Shown: positions 23,315-31,311, numbered from the stretch's first letter. The stretch: DNA of 31,864 nucleotides from a virus (IMGVR_UViG_3300002514_003933:1-31864), one strand, 5' to 3'. Notes: generated from the letters alone by a model not told the origin. Numbers and translations: made by a program.

Positions 23315-24199
23315 CTAAATGTCGAGGTCATCGAGCAAAGATTCGATTGAACGGGGCTTCAAGGCCACCTCATCTTCCCCGCCGATGGCCGACAGGAACT
23401 CGTCGGACTCCTCGTCCGAGCCTGTAGGACCAAGGGACTCTACCGTAAAGGGGTCTTCCTCCGTCTCGGGATCAGCAAGGAGATCACCCACGCTCTCGGC
23501 AGGGGTGTCCCCCGTGGAACTCTCCGGCTCGGGCTCGGGCTCGGGCTCGGGGTCAATGAGCGGTGCGACAGCGGCAAGGTCCGGTTCTTCCACCCCTGTC
23601 CCGGTGAACATCTCATGGAGATCACGCAAGGTCTTGCGGTCCACGTCGGGCGAGGCTTCAAGGTCAGGAGCCTGCGACCCAGGGGCAGGCTTGCTCCCCC
23701 AGAATCCTCCGAGGCCGATCTCCTCGTTGCACAGCTTCATCTGGTCCCTGATGCGACCTTGAACGTCTTTGAGATCACTACGCTTGGCCTTGATGACAAT
23801 GAGCATCGCCTCCAAATCCGCTTGGGACTGGGCAACTTTGGCGAGGGCTTGGGCTTTCTCCCGCAACTTCATCGTCGCCAGGGCTTCCCGGTCTGCCACA
23901 TTCCGACCAGCCCTGACCTCGGGATCATTGGCAAAGAGGTCTTTCTTCTCCAAGTCCAGTTCCACGTCCAAGGTGCGGTGTGCAGCCCGGTATTTCTGGA
24001 GCCAATGGCTGACCCGTAGGAACAGACCCTCACACTCGGTGAGCATCCGCCGCGTCTGGGCTACCTTTCCTTGAAGACGCTTGGGTCCAAACTGGAGCGG
24101 GTCGTCGTCCAGTTCGACCTCCATGCGCGTCAACGTAGCGAAAACGGCATCAATGGCTTCGGCATTGACCTGGGGCAACTCGGGTGCAGTCTCCGACAT
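23315..24199 (-). CDS. Helical acidic-tailed protein adjacent to SSB
   Basis: A 294-aa protein. Residues 1-165 are helical, with NDPEVRAGRNVADREALATM near the middle and DLKDVQGRIRDQMKLCNEEIGLG. Then comes a disordered acidic region with a PEPEPEPEPE run, and a C-terminal tip SIESLLDDLDI. That tip resembles the end of the neighbouring SSB candidate (DDLLDDVI). This suggests a partner or competitor for the same docking site, such as an SSB accessory or mediator (inference). No enzymatic motif. The ATG has AGGAG six bases upstream. Confidence 0.75.
   Translation of the reverse strand: MSETAPELPQVNAEAIDAVFATLTRMEVELDDDPLQFGPKRLQGKVAQTRRMLTECEGLFLRVSHWLQKYRAAHRTLDVELDLEKKDLFANDPEVRAGRNVADREALATMKLREKAQALAKVAQSQADLEAMLIVIKAKRSDLKDVQGRIRDQMKLCNEEIGLGGFWGSKPAPGSQAPDLEASPDVDRKTLRDLHEMFTGTGVEEPDLAAVAPLIDPEPEPEPEPESSTGDTPAESVGDLLADPETEEDPFTVESLGPTGSDEESDEFLSAIGGEDEVALKPRSIESLLDDLDI
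23526..23550. repeat. Four tandem GGCTCG hexamers
   Basis: Simple tandem repeat encoding the Pro-Glu run in the acidic linker of the helical protein. Such repeats are prone to length change. Confidence 0.85.
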
Positions 24200-24207
24200 A
24201 CGGGCTC

Positions 24208-24615
24208 CTATTCCTCGGGATCGGTTTCGGGGGGCAAGATGCGCTCCAGATGGGCCACAGTGTTGCGTTTGAGGTCACGCACCCTCGCCTCAAACTGCTC
24301 GGGAGTGATCGCCCCCTCACTCAAAGCGGCCCGCCACGCTCCGATACTGGCTTCCAGTGAAAGGAGGAGGTACGAAACCCGCGCTTCCTCGATGGTCATG
24401 CCCGAGGCTGCCTCCTCGGCGGTCCCCAGGACAAGATCAAGGTCGGTTGCTCCAGCCGCATCGGTCTGAACGGAGTCCCAGGCTGCGGACATGCCACAGA
24501 AGAACTCGCCGCGAGAGGTCTTGACCGCCCGAGTAGCCACGACCTTGGTGACTCGGAGCCGACTCCGTGTCTCCTTGACGGCCACTCGGATTCTGTCGAG
24601 TGTCTTTCGGTCCAT
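24208..24615 (-). CDS. Hypothetical helical protein
   Basis: A 135-aa protein, mainly helical. It opens MDRKTLDRIRVAVKETRSRL and later has ARVSYLLLSLEASIGAWRAA, then a basic helix ending VAHLERILPPE. No Cys pattern or catalytic motif; I do not recognise the family. The ATG at 24615 has GGGGGAGG upstream. It lies between the RecD-type helicase and the SSB-adjacent protein, so a replication accessory role is likely but unshown. Confidence 0.72.
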   Translation of the reverse strand: MDRKTLDRIRVAVKETRSRLRVTKVVATRAVKTSRGEFFCGMSAAWDSVQTDAAGATDLDLVLGTAEEAASGMTIEEARVSYLLLSLEASIGAWRAALSEGAITPEQFEARVRDLKRNTVAHLERILPPETDPEE

Positions 24616-24663
24616 AGGAACCTCCCCCCGCTCATACCCACCCAGGAACAGAGGGAACCCCCC

Positions 24664-26919
24664 TCACTCCTCGGAAGCACCACAGAGAGCCCCGATACGA
24701 TCAGCCAGGAGAGTATTACGCCGGTCAGCCCTATCATTGGCGACTGCCTTACTCACGGCAGCGGCAGACCCAACGATGAACACCCGCTTCTTCGCTCGGG
24801 TGATTGCGGTGTAGAGCAGGTTCCGTTGAAGCTGCCTTCCGAATGACGGGAACATAGGAACGACGATCACGTCGTACTCCTGCCCCTGCGACTTGTGGAT
24901 GGTCTGACAGTATGCCAACCGAATCGGAGGTGTGTGCTTCGCCACGTTGTAGCGCACCATCCTGTCCATCTCCCCACCAAACACCTTGATCTCCAACTCT
25001 TTGGCTCGGTGGTCGATGCGGCTAATCTTCCCTATGTCCCCGTTGAACACCCCATGCTCATAGTCGTTCCTGACGACCATGATGCGGTCCCCTTCCCGAA
25101 TCACATCCCCCATGATCCTGCGCTCGGCAAGTCCAGGGGTAGGGGGGTTGAGCGCCATCCGCAGCAACTCATTCAGAGCCGTGACCCCAGCACCACCCTT
25201 ATGCCTGGGGGAGAGCACTTGGAAGTTTGCCCGCTTGGCGTAGAGGCGTTGGGCGATACCGCGAATGGTGAACGCTGCCTCATCCTCGGTATCAGCGGGG
25301 ATTAGCAAGAAATCTCTGTCTTCCATGTCTGGGGTTTTCCCTGCATGAACAGCGTGGGCTGCGGTGATGATGCTGGAAGTGTCTTCCTGACGGAAAATCT
25401 GGGTGAGGTGGGTGTGGGGGAAGCGTCCCGAAGACACGAGATCACGCAAAACATCTCCGGCTCCCACCGACGGCAACTGGTAGGGGTCACCCACAAAGAC
25501 GAGACGACACGTTTCCAGCGTCCCGCCCAACACCCGGTAGAGCATGTGGAGGTCGAGCATCGAGGACTCATCCACGATCACCACCTGCGCGGGATGGGGG
25601 TTCTCCGGGCCATAGCCCCAATCCTCCCCCTTCGTATTCGTGCTGCCCTTGGCAGCGGTGTCTCCCACCACCCCCACATAGGTAGCTTCACGTTCCCGAG
25701 TCTCAAACCCCTTGGCCGAGAAAGCCCGATGAACCGTCGCAGCCTTGGTTCCGGTGACGGTGGACAAACGCTTGGCAGCGATCCCCGTAGGAGCCACCAA
25801 GAGAAAGGGGACCGCCATCTCCCGCAAGATTGCCACCGCCGCTTGTAGGGTGGTGGTCTTCCCGGTCCCCGGAAGCCCGGTGAGCACCGAGATCGGTTCC
25901 GTCAACACGCGGAGAGCGGCATCCATCTGGGTAGGGGTGAGGGTGACCTTGTGGCCGATGGCCCACTTCTCCAGTTCCGTCTTCGCTTCATCTGGGTCAA
26001 GGCCCATCACCGCTTCGGTCTGTCGAACGTGGAGCAAGTCGGCACACCCCTTTTCCATGGAGGCCGACCAGGGCTCGTAGAGAGCCACCAACCCACCGCG
26101 AAACCCACGCTCCACAACCAACTGCTTGTGGGTGACAAGGGTTCCAATCGCGGAGGCTACCTTTTCAGGGGACACATCAGGGCCAGGGATCAAGCGTGAA
26201 ACCGCTCTCACGACCTGCCCCGTGGAAGCATAGACATGCCCGTCGGAAGCCACCTCTTGAACCGCCGTCAGGACCGCGCCATTGATTCGTCCGGGGTTGT
26301 CGAGGGAAACCCCCAGCTTCATCGCTACCTCATCCGCTTCCTTGAAGGAAATCCCCCCTACACGGACCAGAATCCAGGGGTCTTCGGTGATCTTCTCCTC
26401 CAGTTCATCCCCGAGGGCTCCCCACACCTTGCCGATTACCCGTGCGGGAACCCCAGCCTCCGAGAGAAACTTGGCTGCATCCAACTGTGTACGCAAAGCC
26501 CGCCACCGTTGGATGACGTACAGGCGAGTGATCTCGTCGGACCCCGCAAGGCCATCGAGGGATCCTCCGTCCAACAGGTCTGCGAGTTCCGTTCCTTTTT
26601 CTGCGGCGAGATCAAGCAGGTTGCGCCGGAGACGAGGGCCAACATCGTTAGCCGCAAGCGCCGACAGAACCCGGTCCTCGGTCCAGTTGACGGAGATTGG
26701 GCTCCGCGTCACCTTCAACTGCTTGCCATACTGGGGGTGTCTCACCCACTTCCCTGCGAAGGACACCCATGACCCCACGTCCACAGCCTGGGCGGGGAAG
26801 TGTCCTGCAACCGTTACCGGGAGGGGGTTGTCATCATCGAGGAGGATTTTGGCGATGCGGAAATCTTCACGCTGGAACATGACCGAGGAAACCCGACCAC
26901 TATATGTCTGTTCACTCAT
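24664..26919 (-). CDS. recD2: RecD2-type superfamily 1B helicase
   Basis: A 751-aa protein, about the length of bacterial RecD2. The N-terminal part has the OB-like RecD2 segment VSFAGKWVRHPQYGKQLKV (53-71) and helix-hairpin-helix-like repeats at about 80-205. Helicase motifs: Walker A GLPGTGKTTT (348-357), Walker B IVDESSM (448-454), GDPYQLPSVGAGD (477-489), QIFRQ (507-511), HKSQGQEYDV (675-684), and TAITRAKKRV (704-713). A 5'-3' DNA helicase is expected, for fork repair or recombination. The ATG overlaps the upstream TGA (ATGA). Confidence 0.94.
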   Translation of the reverse strand: MSEQTYSGRVSSVMFQREDFRIAKILLDDDNPLPVTVAGHFPAQAVDVGSWVSFAGKWVRHPQYGKQLKVTRSPISVNWTEDRVLSALAANDVGPRLRRNLLDLAAEKGTELADLLDGGSLDGLAGSDEITRLYVIQRWRALRTQLDAAKFLSEAGVPARVIGKVWGALGDELEEKITEDPWILVRVGGISFKEADEVAMKLGVSLDNPGRINGAVLTAVQEVASDGHVYASTGQVVRAVSRLIPGPDVSPEKVASAIGTLVTHKQLVVERGFRGGLVALYEPWSASMEKGCADLLHVRQTEAVMGLDPDEAKTELEKWAIGHKVTLTPTQMDAALRVLTEPISVLTGLPGTGKTTTLQAAVAILREMAVPFLLVAPTGIAAKRLSTVTGTKAATVHRAFSAKGFETREREATYVGVVGDTAAKGSTNTKGEDWGYGPENPHPAQVVIVDESSMLDLHMLYRVLGGTLETCRLVFVGDPYQLPSVGAGDVLRDLVSSGRFPHTHLTQIFRQEDTSSIITAAHAVHAGKTPDMEDRDFLLIPADTEDEAAFTIRGIAQRLYAKRANFQVLSPRHKGGAGVTALNELLRMALNPPTPGLAERRIMGDVIREGDRIMVVRNDYEHGVFNGDIGKISRIDHRAKELEIKVFGGEMDRMVRYNVAKHTPPIRLAYCQTIHKSQGQEYDVIVVPMFPSFGRQLQRNLLYTAITRAKKRVFIVGSAAAVSKAVANDRADRRNTLLADRIGALCGASEE

Positions 26920-27395
26920 GGTTTCACCACCTTCTGAAGTTCGGTGAGCAGATCCGCAAGGTCGCCTGCCTCACAGATAAGGTCGTCTGGAGAAGCATCG
27001 GGGGCCGGACTCTCAAGGGCTTGCACGTCCATGATGACGAGCCGACCCCGATGCCCCGGCATCTTGGAGAACCCAAGCGCCGTGCCACCCACGGACCACC
27101 CCGAACTCTCCTGGGACAGTTCTCCGGTGAGCCTCTGGTGGAACAACCACCCTGGGTTCTCACGGTGCCCGTGCGGGCAAAAGCCACCCCACAGACACGA
27201 GCCCCCTCCCGGCTGCGTCTTGTCCACAGATTCAGGGTAGTGGTGAAGACTTACCTCCACGGCACTGCCGACGTACTCAGAAAGGATCTCATCGAGATCC
27301 GCATCGGGATCCCCAAGCCGTGACACGACCAGGGAGTCCCCGGAGGACGTTGCCGGGACGAAAATCCCTTCCAAGATCAGGATGGGGGAAGACAT
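26916..27395 (-). CDS. Hypothetical phage protein with CPHGH motif
   Basis: A 159-aa protein. A CLWGGFCPHGHRENPG segment (about 68-83) with Cys and His could bind metal. Later parts include LGFSKMPGHRGRLVIMD, a pattern I associate with small phage proteins. The C-terminal 30 residues are acidic and helical. No known activity. The ATG at 27395 is preceded by a G-run, and the stop overlaps the helicase start, so it is coupled to it. Confidence 0.72.
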   Translation of the reverse strand: MSSPILILEGIFVPATSSGDSLVVSRLGDPDADLDEILSEYVGSAVEVSLHHYPESVDKTQPGGGSCLWGGFCPHGHRENPGWLFHQRLTGELSQESSGWSVGGTALGFSKMPGHRGRLVIMDVQALESPAPDASPDDLICEAGDLADLLTELQKVVKP

Positions 27396-27415
27396 AACCC
27401 CCCTTACCCGCTCGG

Positions 27416-27433
27416 AGGGGGCGCGAACCCCCT
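27416..27433. other. G/C hairpin overlapping a stop codon
   Basis: AGGGGG (27416-27421) pairs with CCCCCT (27428-27433) around CGCGAA. On the minus strand it begins in the TAG of the 27432-27674 gene. No U-tract follows. Confidence 0.5.
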
Positions 27434-27674
27434 ACTCCGTCTTGTGGGTGAGCGTCTTCATCGTGCGAATCATCTGGACAAAGGAGAGGGCGGCCACTTT
27501 CGCCCGATCCGTGAAGTAATCTCGCTTGAGGTCACGCATCACTGCGACCCCACCGGACTCAAAGAGGAAGACAACCCGGCCCCGCTCCCGCTCCGTACCT
27601 ACAAGGGTGACCCCAGCCACCCGGAGATAGCTGGCGAAATACAGGTCGCTGGTCCGATACAGATTGTCTTCCAC
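27432..27674 (-). CDS. DUF5659-like small protein
   Basis: An 80-aa protein. It has the pattern YRTSDLYFASYLRVAG, then RGRVVFLFESGG, then a helix with AKVAALSFVQMIRTMKTL, which I recognise as resembling the DUF5659 family of phage and bacterial small proteins with no known function. GTG at 27674 (MEDNLYRT) fits the usual family start and has GGGGA upstream. A GTG at 27689 would add five residues but lies one base after a strong hairpin. First gene of the replication-side transcript. Confidence 0.72.
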   Translation of the reverse strand: MEDNLYRTSDLYFASYLRVAGVTLVGTERERGRVVFLFESGGVAVMRDLKRDYFTDRAKVAALSFVQMIRTMKTLTHKTE

Positions 27675-27690
27675 TTCATCCCCACGCACA

Positions 27691-27727
27691 ACAGCCTCGG
27701 AGTAGAGGGGACTCTACCCGAGGCTGT
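27691..27727 (-). terminator. Strong hairpin between late and replication genes
   Basis: ACAGCCTCGG (27691-27700) pairs with CCGAGGCTGT (27718-27727), and GTAGAG (27702-27707) pairs with CTCTAC (27712-27717), with one bulged A and a GGGA loop: 16 base pairs in all. It lies 32 bases past the stop of the 27760-28458 gene. No long U-tract follows, so rho-independent action is uncertain, but the position fits a late-operon terminator. Confidence 0.6.
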
Positions 27728-27759
27728 TGAAGGAGGGGTCCACTACCCCACATCACCCA

Positions 27760-28458
27760 TCAACTGACGACGCTTCCGTCCACGTTGTAAGCGGCTACGG
27801 CTGCGCCAGTCACGGCGACGTAGGTGTAGGTGGCAGCGGCGTAGTGAGCGATGTCGCCCACGGTGGCCGAGATGGTGAAGGAACCGCTCTGGTACATCTG
27901 TCGCCAACCGTCATCGTCAAAAGAGCCGTTGTCCGCAGCGATGGGGGCTGCGGTGTTGTAGGTTGAGCCAGCAGGAAGGGTGTAAGAACCACCCGTCGCA
28001 ACCTTCATAAGATTGGCCTGCGTTCCGATGGAAGCCTGACCCGCCACACTTCCCAACACATTCGTCGGGAATGGCATCGTGTTTGCGCCCATGCCGAGCG
28101 TGGTCACGAGGATGTTGTTGAGGGCAGTTTCGGTAACCGCCGCGCCAGCATCCAGCAGAGCGATGATCGCAAGAGCAGCCGCGTCTGCGTTGGCCTCGGA
28201 AATCTGGTTTCCAGAAGCCTCGTCGTTGGTCACGGCACCGATGTAAGGACCGAGGCCCGACAGGGCAGCGGTAGTCACGTTGGCAGCGGTATTGCCCACG
28301 ATGGTGTCGTTCTCCCGGTAAGCCGGGATATACCCGCTCTGGGGGTATGCCTGATAGGAAAAGGCACGACGGGAGGTGTTGGGGAGTAGATCCGTGATCT
28401 GATGGGCACCTGCGCCCAGGTCAGTGCGGATACGGTAGACGTATGCTTCGTTAGCCAT
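27760..28458 (-). CDS. Putative virion protein, Ala-rich
   Basis: A 232-aa protein. It opens MANEAYVYRIRTDLGAGAHQ, and the second half is beta-rich and Ala/Thr-rich (YTLPAGSTYNTAAP, FTISATVGDIAHYAA). No Cys, no membrane segment. It resembles small structural proteins of tailed phages by composition and neighbours, but I cannot say head or tail. The ATG has GGAG nine bases upstream, and a weak late-type element lies 55 bases upstream. Confidence 0.7.
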   Translation of the reverse strand: MANEAYVYRIRTDLGAGAHQITDLLPNTSRRAFSYQAYPQSGYIPAYRENDTIVGNTAANVTTAALSGLGPYIGAVTNDEASGNQISEANADAAALAIIALLDAGAAVTETALNNILVTTLGMGANTMPFPTNVLGSVAGQASIGTQANLMKVATGGSYTLPAGSTYNTAAPIAADNGSFDDDGWRQMYQSGSFTISATVGDIAHYAAATYTYVAVTGAAVAAYNVDGSVVS

Positions 28459-28510
28459 GTTCGTTTCTCCGAGAGTGATGAGCGGGGTGGACCCTGCACA
28501 TAAGATGTGG

Positions 28511-28527
28511 GTATTGAATGATTATCG
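28511..28527 (-). promoter_or_regulatory. Late-promoter-like element, copy 10 (weak)
   Basis: Minus-strand reading is CGATAA-TCATT-CAATAC. The spacing is kept, but both halves deviate. Its TAA is the stop codon of the 28522-29205 gene. The last T of CAAT is 55 bases from the ATG at 28458. Confidence 0.35.
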
Positions 28528-29205
28528 AGGTGGTCCACCCGGCATGAACGCCGTGATGCGGAAAGGGACTGCTCCACCGATCCCATGCAGATAAAGCAGG
28601 GACAGAGAGGTGGGATCGAAAGTCAGAGAAGACTGTCCCGCCACTGACGGCGGGATCAGCATTTCGGGGTCACCTGCCGAGGTGCTGATCCCCATAGGGT
28701 CAGCACCGCTATCGTTGTGGATCGTCAGAGAGGTGACCTCACGGGGAAAAGCAATCGCCACTGCCCCGAGTGGGGGGAGCCCGGTGGCCGTGGCAGCCAC
28801 GGCGGGAGCCGCACCCGACAGAGTAAGGAACCCTTCGGTCTGTGTGGGGGGAACAACCAGCACCGGACCTGCCGGTAAGACTGTCCCTGCCGCGTCTATC
28901 TCTCGGATACGCCAAAAGGACATAGCCGCATCACCAGGGATGGTGGCGTTGGAGTAGTCATTGAGATCAATGGACACTCGGGTCAGCCCACGGAGGGAAG
29001 ACTCATCTCGTCCTCGACCCGTCCGCTGGATAGTCGGAGACTCCAGGGTGCGGCCCCTGCCAACCGTGAACGCGGTGGTCCCTCCAGCGAAGGCTGCCGT
29101 TAGCGTCATGGCAGCACGGAACTGGTATGCCGCGACCAAGGGATCAGACCGAAGGCTGAAATCAATCAGCCCGCGAGATCGTCCAATCAGATTCGGAATG
29201 ACCAT
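28522..29205 (-). CDS. Putative virion structural protein
   Basis: A 227-aa protein. It opens MVIPNLIGRSRGLIDFSLRS and is largely beta-strand and Gly/Ala/Pro-rich (VLVVPPTQTEGFLTLSG, SLTFDPTSLSLLYLHG), ending in FRITAFMPGGPP. This suggests a head-decoration, neck or tail protein. No known family assigned. The ATG has AGGAG eight bases upstream, and a late-type element lies 28 bases upstream. Confidence 0.7.
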   Translation of the reverse strand: MVIPNLIGRSRGLIDFSLRSDPLVAAYQFRAAMTLTAAFAGGTTAFTVGRGRTLESPTIQRTGRGRDESSLRGLTRVSIDLNDYSNATIPGDAAMSFWRIREIDAAGTVLPAGPVLVVPPTQTEGFLTLSGAAPAVAATATGLPPLGAVAIAFPREVTSLTIHNDSGADPMGISTSAGDPEMLIPPSVAGQSSLTFDPTSLSLLYLHGIGGAVPFRITAFMPGGPPR

Positions 29206-29230
29206 GCTTGTTCTCCTACCGGGGCGCTGC

Positions 29231-29247
29231 CGATAGGCGACCTATTG
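29231..29247 (-). promoter_or_regulatory. Late-promoter-like element, copy 8
   Basis: Minus-strand reading is CAATAG-GTCGC-CTATCG. The TAG is the stop codon of the upstream one-helix membrane protein gene. The last T of CTAT is 28 bases from the ATG at 29205. Confidence 0.5.
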
Positions 29248-29457
29248 AGGGTCCACTTCCACTACCTCTACGTCGATGATGTTCTTCCCTCGCTCTTTCT
29301 GGAGACGCAATCGCCGTGCCGCCCGGACGAAAACGACCCCGAGCACAGCGAGCGTCGTAACGGTCAGCACGAAGGTAAACGTGAACGCCCTCTGAAAGTT
29401 GCCTGCGAACTGCGCGGAGAGCGGCTGCTCCTCATCGGGAGGAGGCAGGCGTTTCAC
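29242..29457 (-). CDS. Small single-pass membrane protein
   Basis: A 71-aa protein with one membrane helix at about residues 28-48 (FTFTFVLTVTTLAVLGVVFV), a basic cytoplasmic-type flank (RAARRLRLQKERGK) and an acidic C-terminus. It could be a holin, a holin regulator or another membrane anchor. The start is GTG at 29457, overlapping the TGA of the FmdB-type gene (GTGA). Expressed with it. Confidence 0.7.
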   Translation of the reverse strand: MKRLPPPDEEQPLSAQFAGNFQRAFTFTFVLTVTTLAVLGVVFVRAARRLRLQKERGKNIIDVEVVEVDPQ

Positions 29458-29834
29458 TTCTTTTCCTTCCGCGCCCGCGCCTCGTAGCCAGAGGTGTCCT
29501 TGCCCTTGGACCTCGCCAGTTTGGTTGCCTCGCTCCATGACCCCACCCTCTCGCCCTCAACATTCGGGGCCAGCTTGCCCCCCGCGTCTTGGCCTCGTTC
29601 AGCTTGGGCCGCATCCAGACGACGATTCTTCGCTCTCATCTGACCCCGGACCCGGTTGTTCTTCCCAGCCCATCCATCACCCCGCAGGATAAATCCTGAT
29701 CCTCCCGAAACCAACTTCGTAGCGGGGGTGTGCCCACACGCCGGACAATCTTGGGGTTCTCGGTAGCGTGCTATCGGGAGCAGCTTTTCAAAGTGCTCCT
29801 CACAGGCATCGCAGCGGTATTCGTAGGTGGGCAT
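29454..29834 (-). CDS. FmdB-family zinc-ribbon protein (second copy)
   Basis: A 126-aa protein starting MPTYEYRCDACEEHFEKL. CDAC (8-11) and CPAC (about 30-33) are the zinc ligands. The tail is basic and Gly-rich. It is a paralogue of the protein at 273-731, with the same start and layout but different tails. The ATG has AGGAG about nine bases upstream. It is followed by a one-helix membrane protein whose GTG overlaps its stop, and preceded by the 478-aa motif protein. Confidence 0.87.
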   Translation of the reverse strand: MPTYEYRCDACEEHFEKLLPIARYREPQDCPACGHTPATKLVSGGSGFILRGDGWAGKNNRVRGQMRAKNRRLDAAQAERGQDAGGKLAPNVEGERVGSWSEATKLARSKGKDTSGYEARARKEKK

Positions 29835-29874
29835 ACACAGGGCTCCTGGCTCCCCCACCCTACCCACGGGAAGG

Positions 29875-31311
29875 TCAGAGGGCGAGGCTGTACTCTTTGC
29901 CGTCCTTATCAAGCACACCCTTGGCCACAAGCCGCTGAAGGAACTTCGTGTGTTGCTGGGGGTTGCCCCCAAAGCCGTAGGCCAGCGTTGAAGCCGAGAC
30001 AGTATCCCCCGTCGCCTTCAAATACTTGATGAGCGATTTCTCGGTCAACACGTCCTTCGCCCCCACATCCGATGCCTGCCGGAGCAACACCTTGCGGTGT
30101 TCTGACCCCACGGGGAACGTGGAAGCCATACGAATGAGCAAAGCCCGACGGCGACGATGGACCTCCGACCAGTAGACACTCGCTATGTCACGGTCTTTCA
30201 GGATCTCACGGTCTTGTCTCGGGAGCCCCTTGGCCAACTCTGCGTCGGAAAGACCCGCCAACGCAGCCCTCATCTTCTTCAGGAGTTTCTGGAAGTTTGC
30301 GGCGATCTTCTGGGTGGTGGGGATTCGGATGGGGTTGTCGTCTTCATCCGTCTGCCCCTCAAAATACTTCTCCATGAAGGGACGGAACTTCGTGCCCTCC
30401 AGGGTCACATCACCCTCCCCCTTTCCTCTCGCGGATACCCCAAGAAAGTTCTTGTTGGCCTGGACGGAAGCCAACAGAGCCTCCCAAATCCGAGCCTGTG
30501 CAGGGGCATCAGCCAACACCCGCTTCATCACGGGATCGATGGCTTTCAGATACAACTCCTTGGTGAGCATGTCAGCAGGGTCCGGGGGTGTGTATCCCCT
30601 CGGGACAATCTGCTGGCCTTCCTCGGTTTCGGGGAATGGTCCCTCCCACTTCCCGGCATCCACCGAGCGGACCCAATCCTTCGTCTTGTTGCGGGCAATC
30701 CCCATCAACCTCTTGATAATGAAAGCGAGGTTGAACTTCTTGGACTTCAGTTCCTTCCCGACAGACCGGAAGATGTTGTCTCCAGTCGCGTAGGGCTCCT
30801 CGCCGCTCACGCGCTCGACATAATCACCAAAGCCACCTTTCTCATTCTTCACGCGAGAGTCGAAGCGCATCCCAGGCCAGTGTTGACCCCCGTGTGAGAG
30901 TACCTGGGCAACATCCTCACCAGAGATTCCTGACAGGGCAGGTTGCCACTTGGCCACCTCGTCCACGGCACGGCCCAAGGCCGAGTTTCCGCCCCTCACC
31001 AAAGCCGTCCACAGCCCCATGTTGGCCGTGGGGTCAACGAACGTAAGGGCCTCTCCGGGGCGCTGTGCGGTGCCCTCGTCCCAGCCATTAGCGGCAAGTG
31101 CCTTCACATACGGCTCGTAGTCGCCCTGCTTCAGATCACTCTTGACCCGATCACCCGACTTGCCGGTGAGCCCCCCAAGGAACTCGTAGCGAGCCAGAAA
31201 ATCCTCACGGGCTCCCGCCTCTTTGATCAAAGCAAGGATCACTCGGCGGTCACGGCTCCCTGACGGCAGGGATACCGCCAAACGAACCAAAGCGGCAGCG
31301 TAGCGATTCAT
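29875..31311 (-). CDS. Late-type protein with two LVRLA/LIRMASTxP motifs; internal sigma-like segment possible
   Basis: A 478-aa protein. The motif occurs at residues 8-29 (LVRLAVSLPSGSRDRRVIL) and 392-410 (LIRMASTFPVGSEHRKVLL), so the C-terminal 85 residues form a separate unit. This tail has a winged-helix look (LTEKSLIKYLKATGDTVSAS, then a loop and FLQRLVAKGVLD). Residues about 193-285 contain FIIKRLMGIARNKTKDWVRS and an acidic linker plus a helix that recall region 2 of extracytoplasmic-type sigma factors; this is only a resemblance. The ATG at 31311 has GGAGAG upstream, and a late-type element lies 45 bases upstream. Probably virion-associated (inference). Confidence 0.72.
   Translation of the reverse strand: MNRYAAALVRLAVSLPSGSRDRRVILALIKEAGAREDFLARYEFLGGLTGKSGDRVKSDLKQGDYEPYVKALAANGWDEGTAQRPGEALTFVDPTANMGLWTALVRGGNSALGRAVDEVAKWQPALSGISGEDVAQVLSHGGQHWPGMRFDSRVKNEKGGFGDYVERVSGEEPYATGDNIFRSVGKELKSKKFNLAFIIKRLMGIARNKTKDWVRSVDAGKWEGPFPETEEGQQIVPRGYTPPDPADMLTKELYLKAIDPVMKRVLADAPAQARIWEALLASVQANKNFLGVSARGKGEGDVTLEGTKFRPFMEKYFEGQTDEDDNPIRIPTTQKIAANFQKLLKKMRAALAGLSDAELAKGLPRQDREILKDRDIASVYWSEVHRRRRALLIRMASTFPVGSEHRKVLLRQASDVGAKDVLTEKSLIKYLKATGDTVSASTLAYGFGGNPQQHTKFLQRLVAKGVLDKDGKEYSLAL
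30082..30138 (-). repeat. Internal copy of the LIRxAST motif in the 478-aa protein
   Basis: Encodes residues 392-410. It is the most divergent copy (TFP instead of TLP, RKVLL instead of RRVIL) but keeps the spacing. It marks the start of the winged-helix-like C-terminal unit. Confidence 0.65.
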
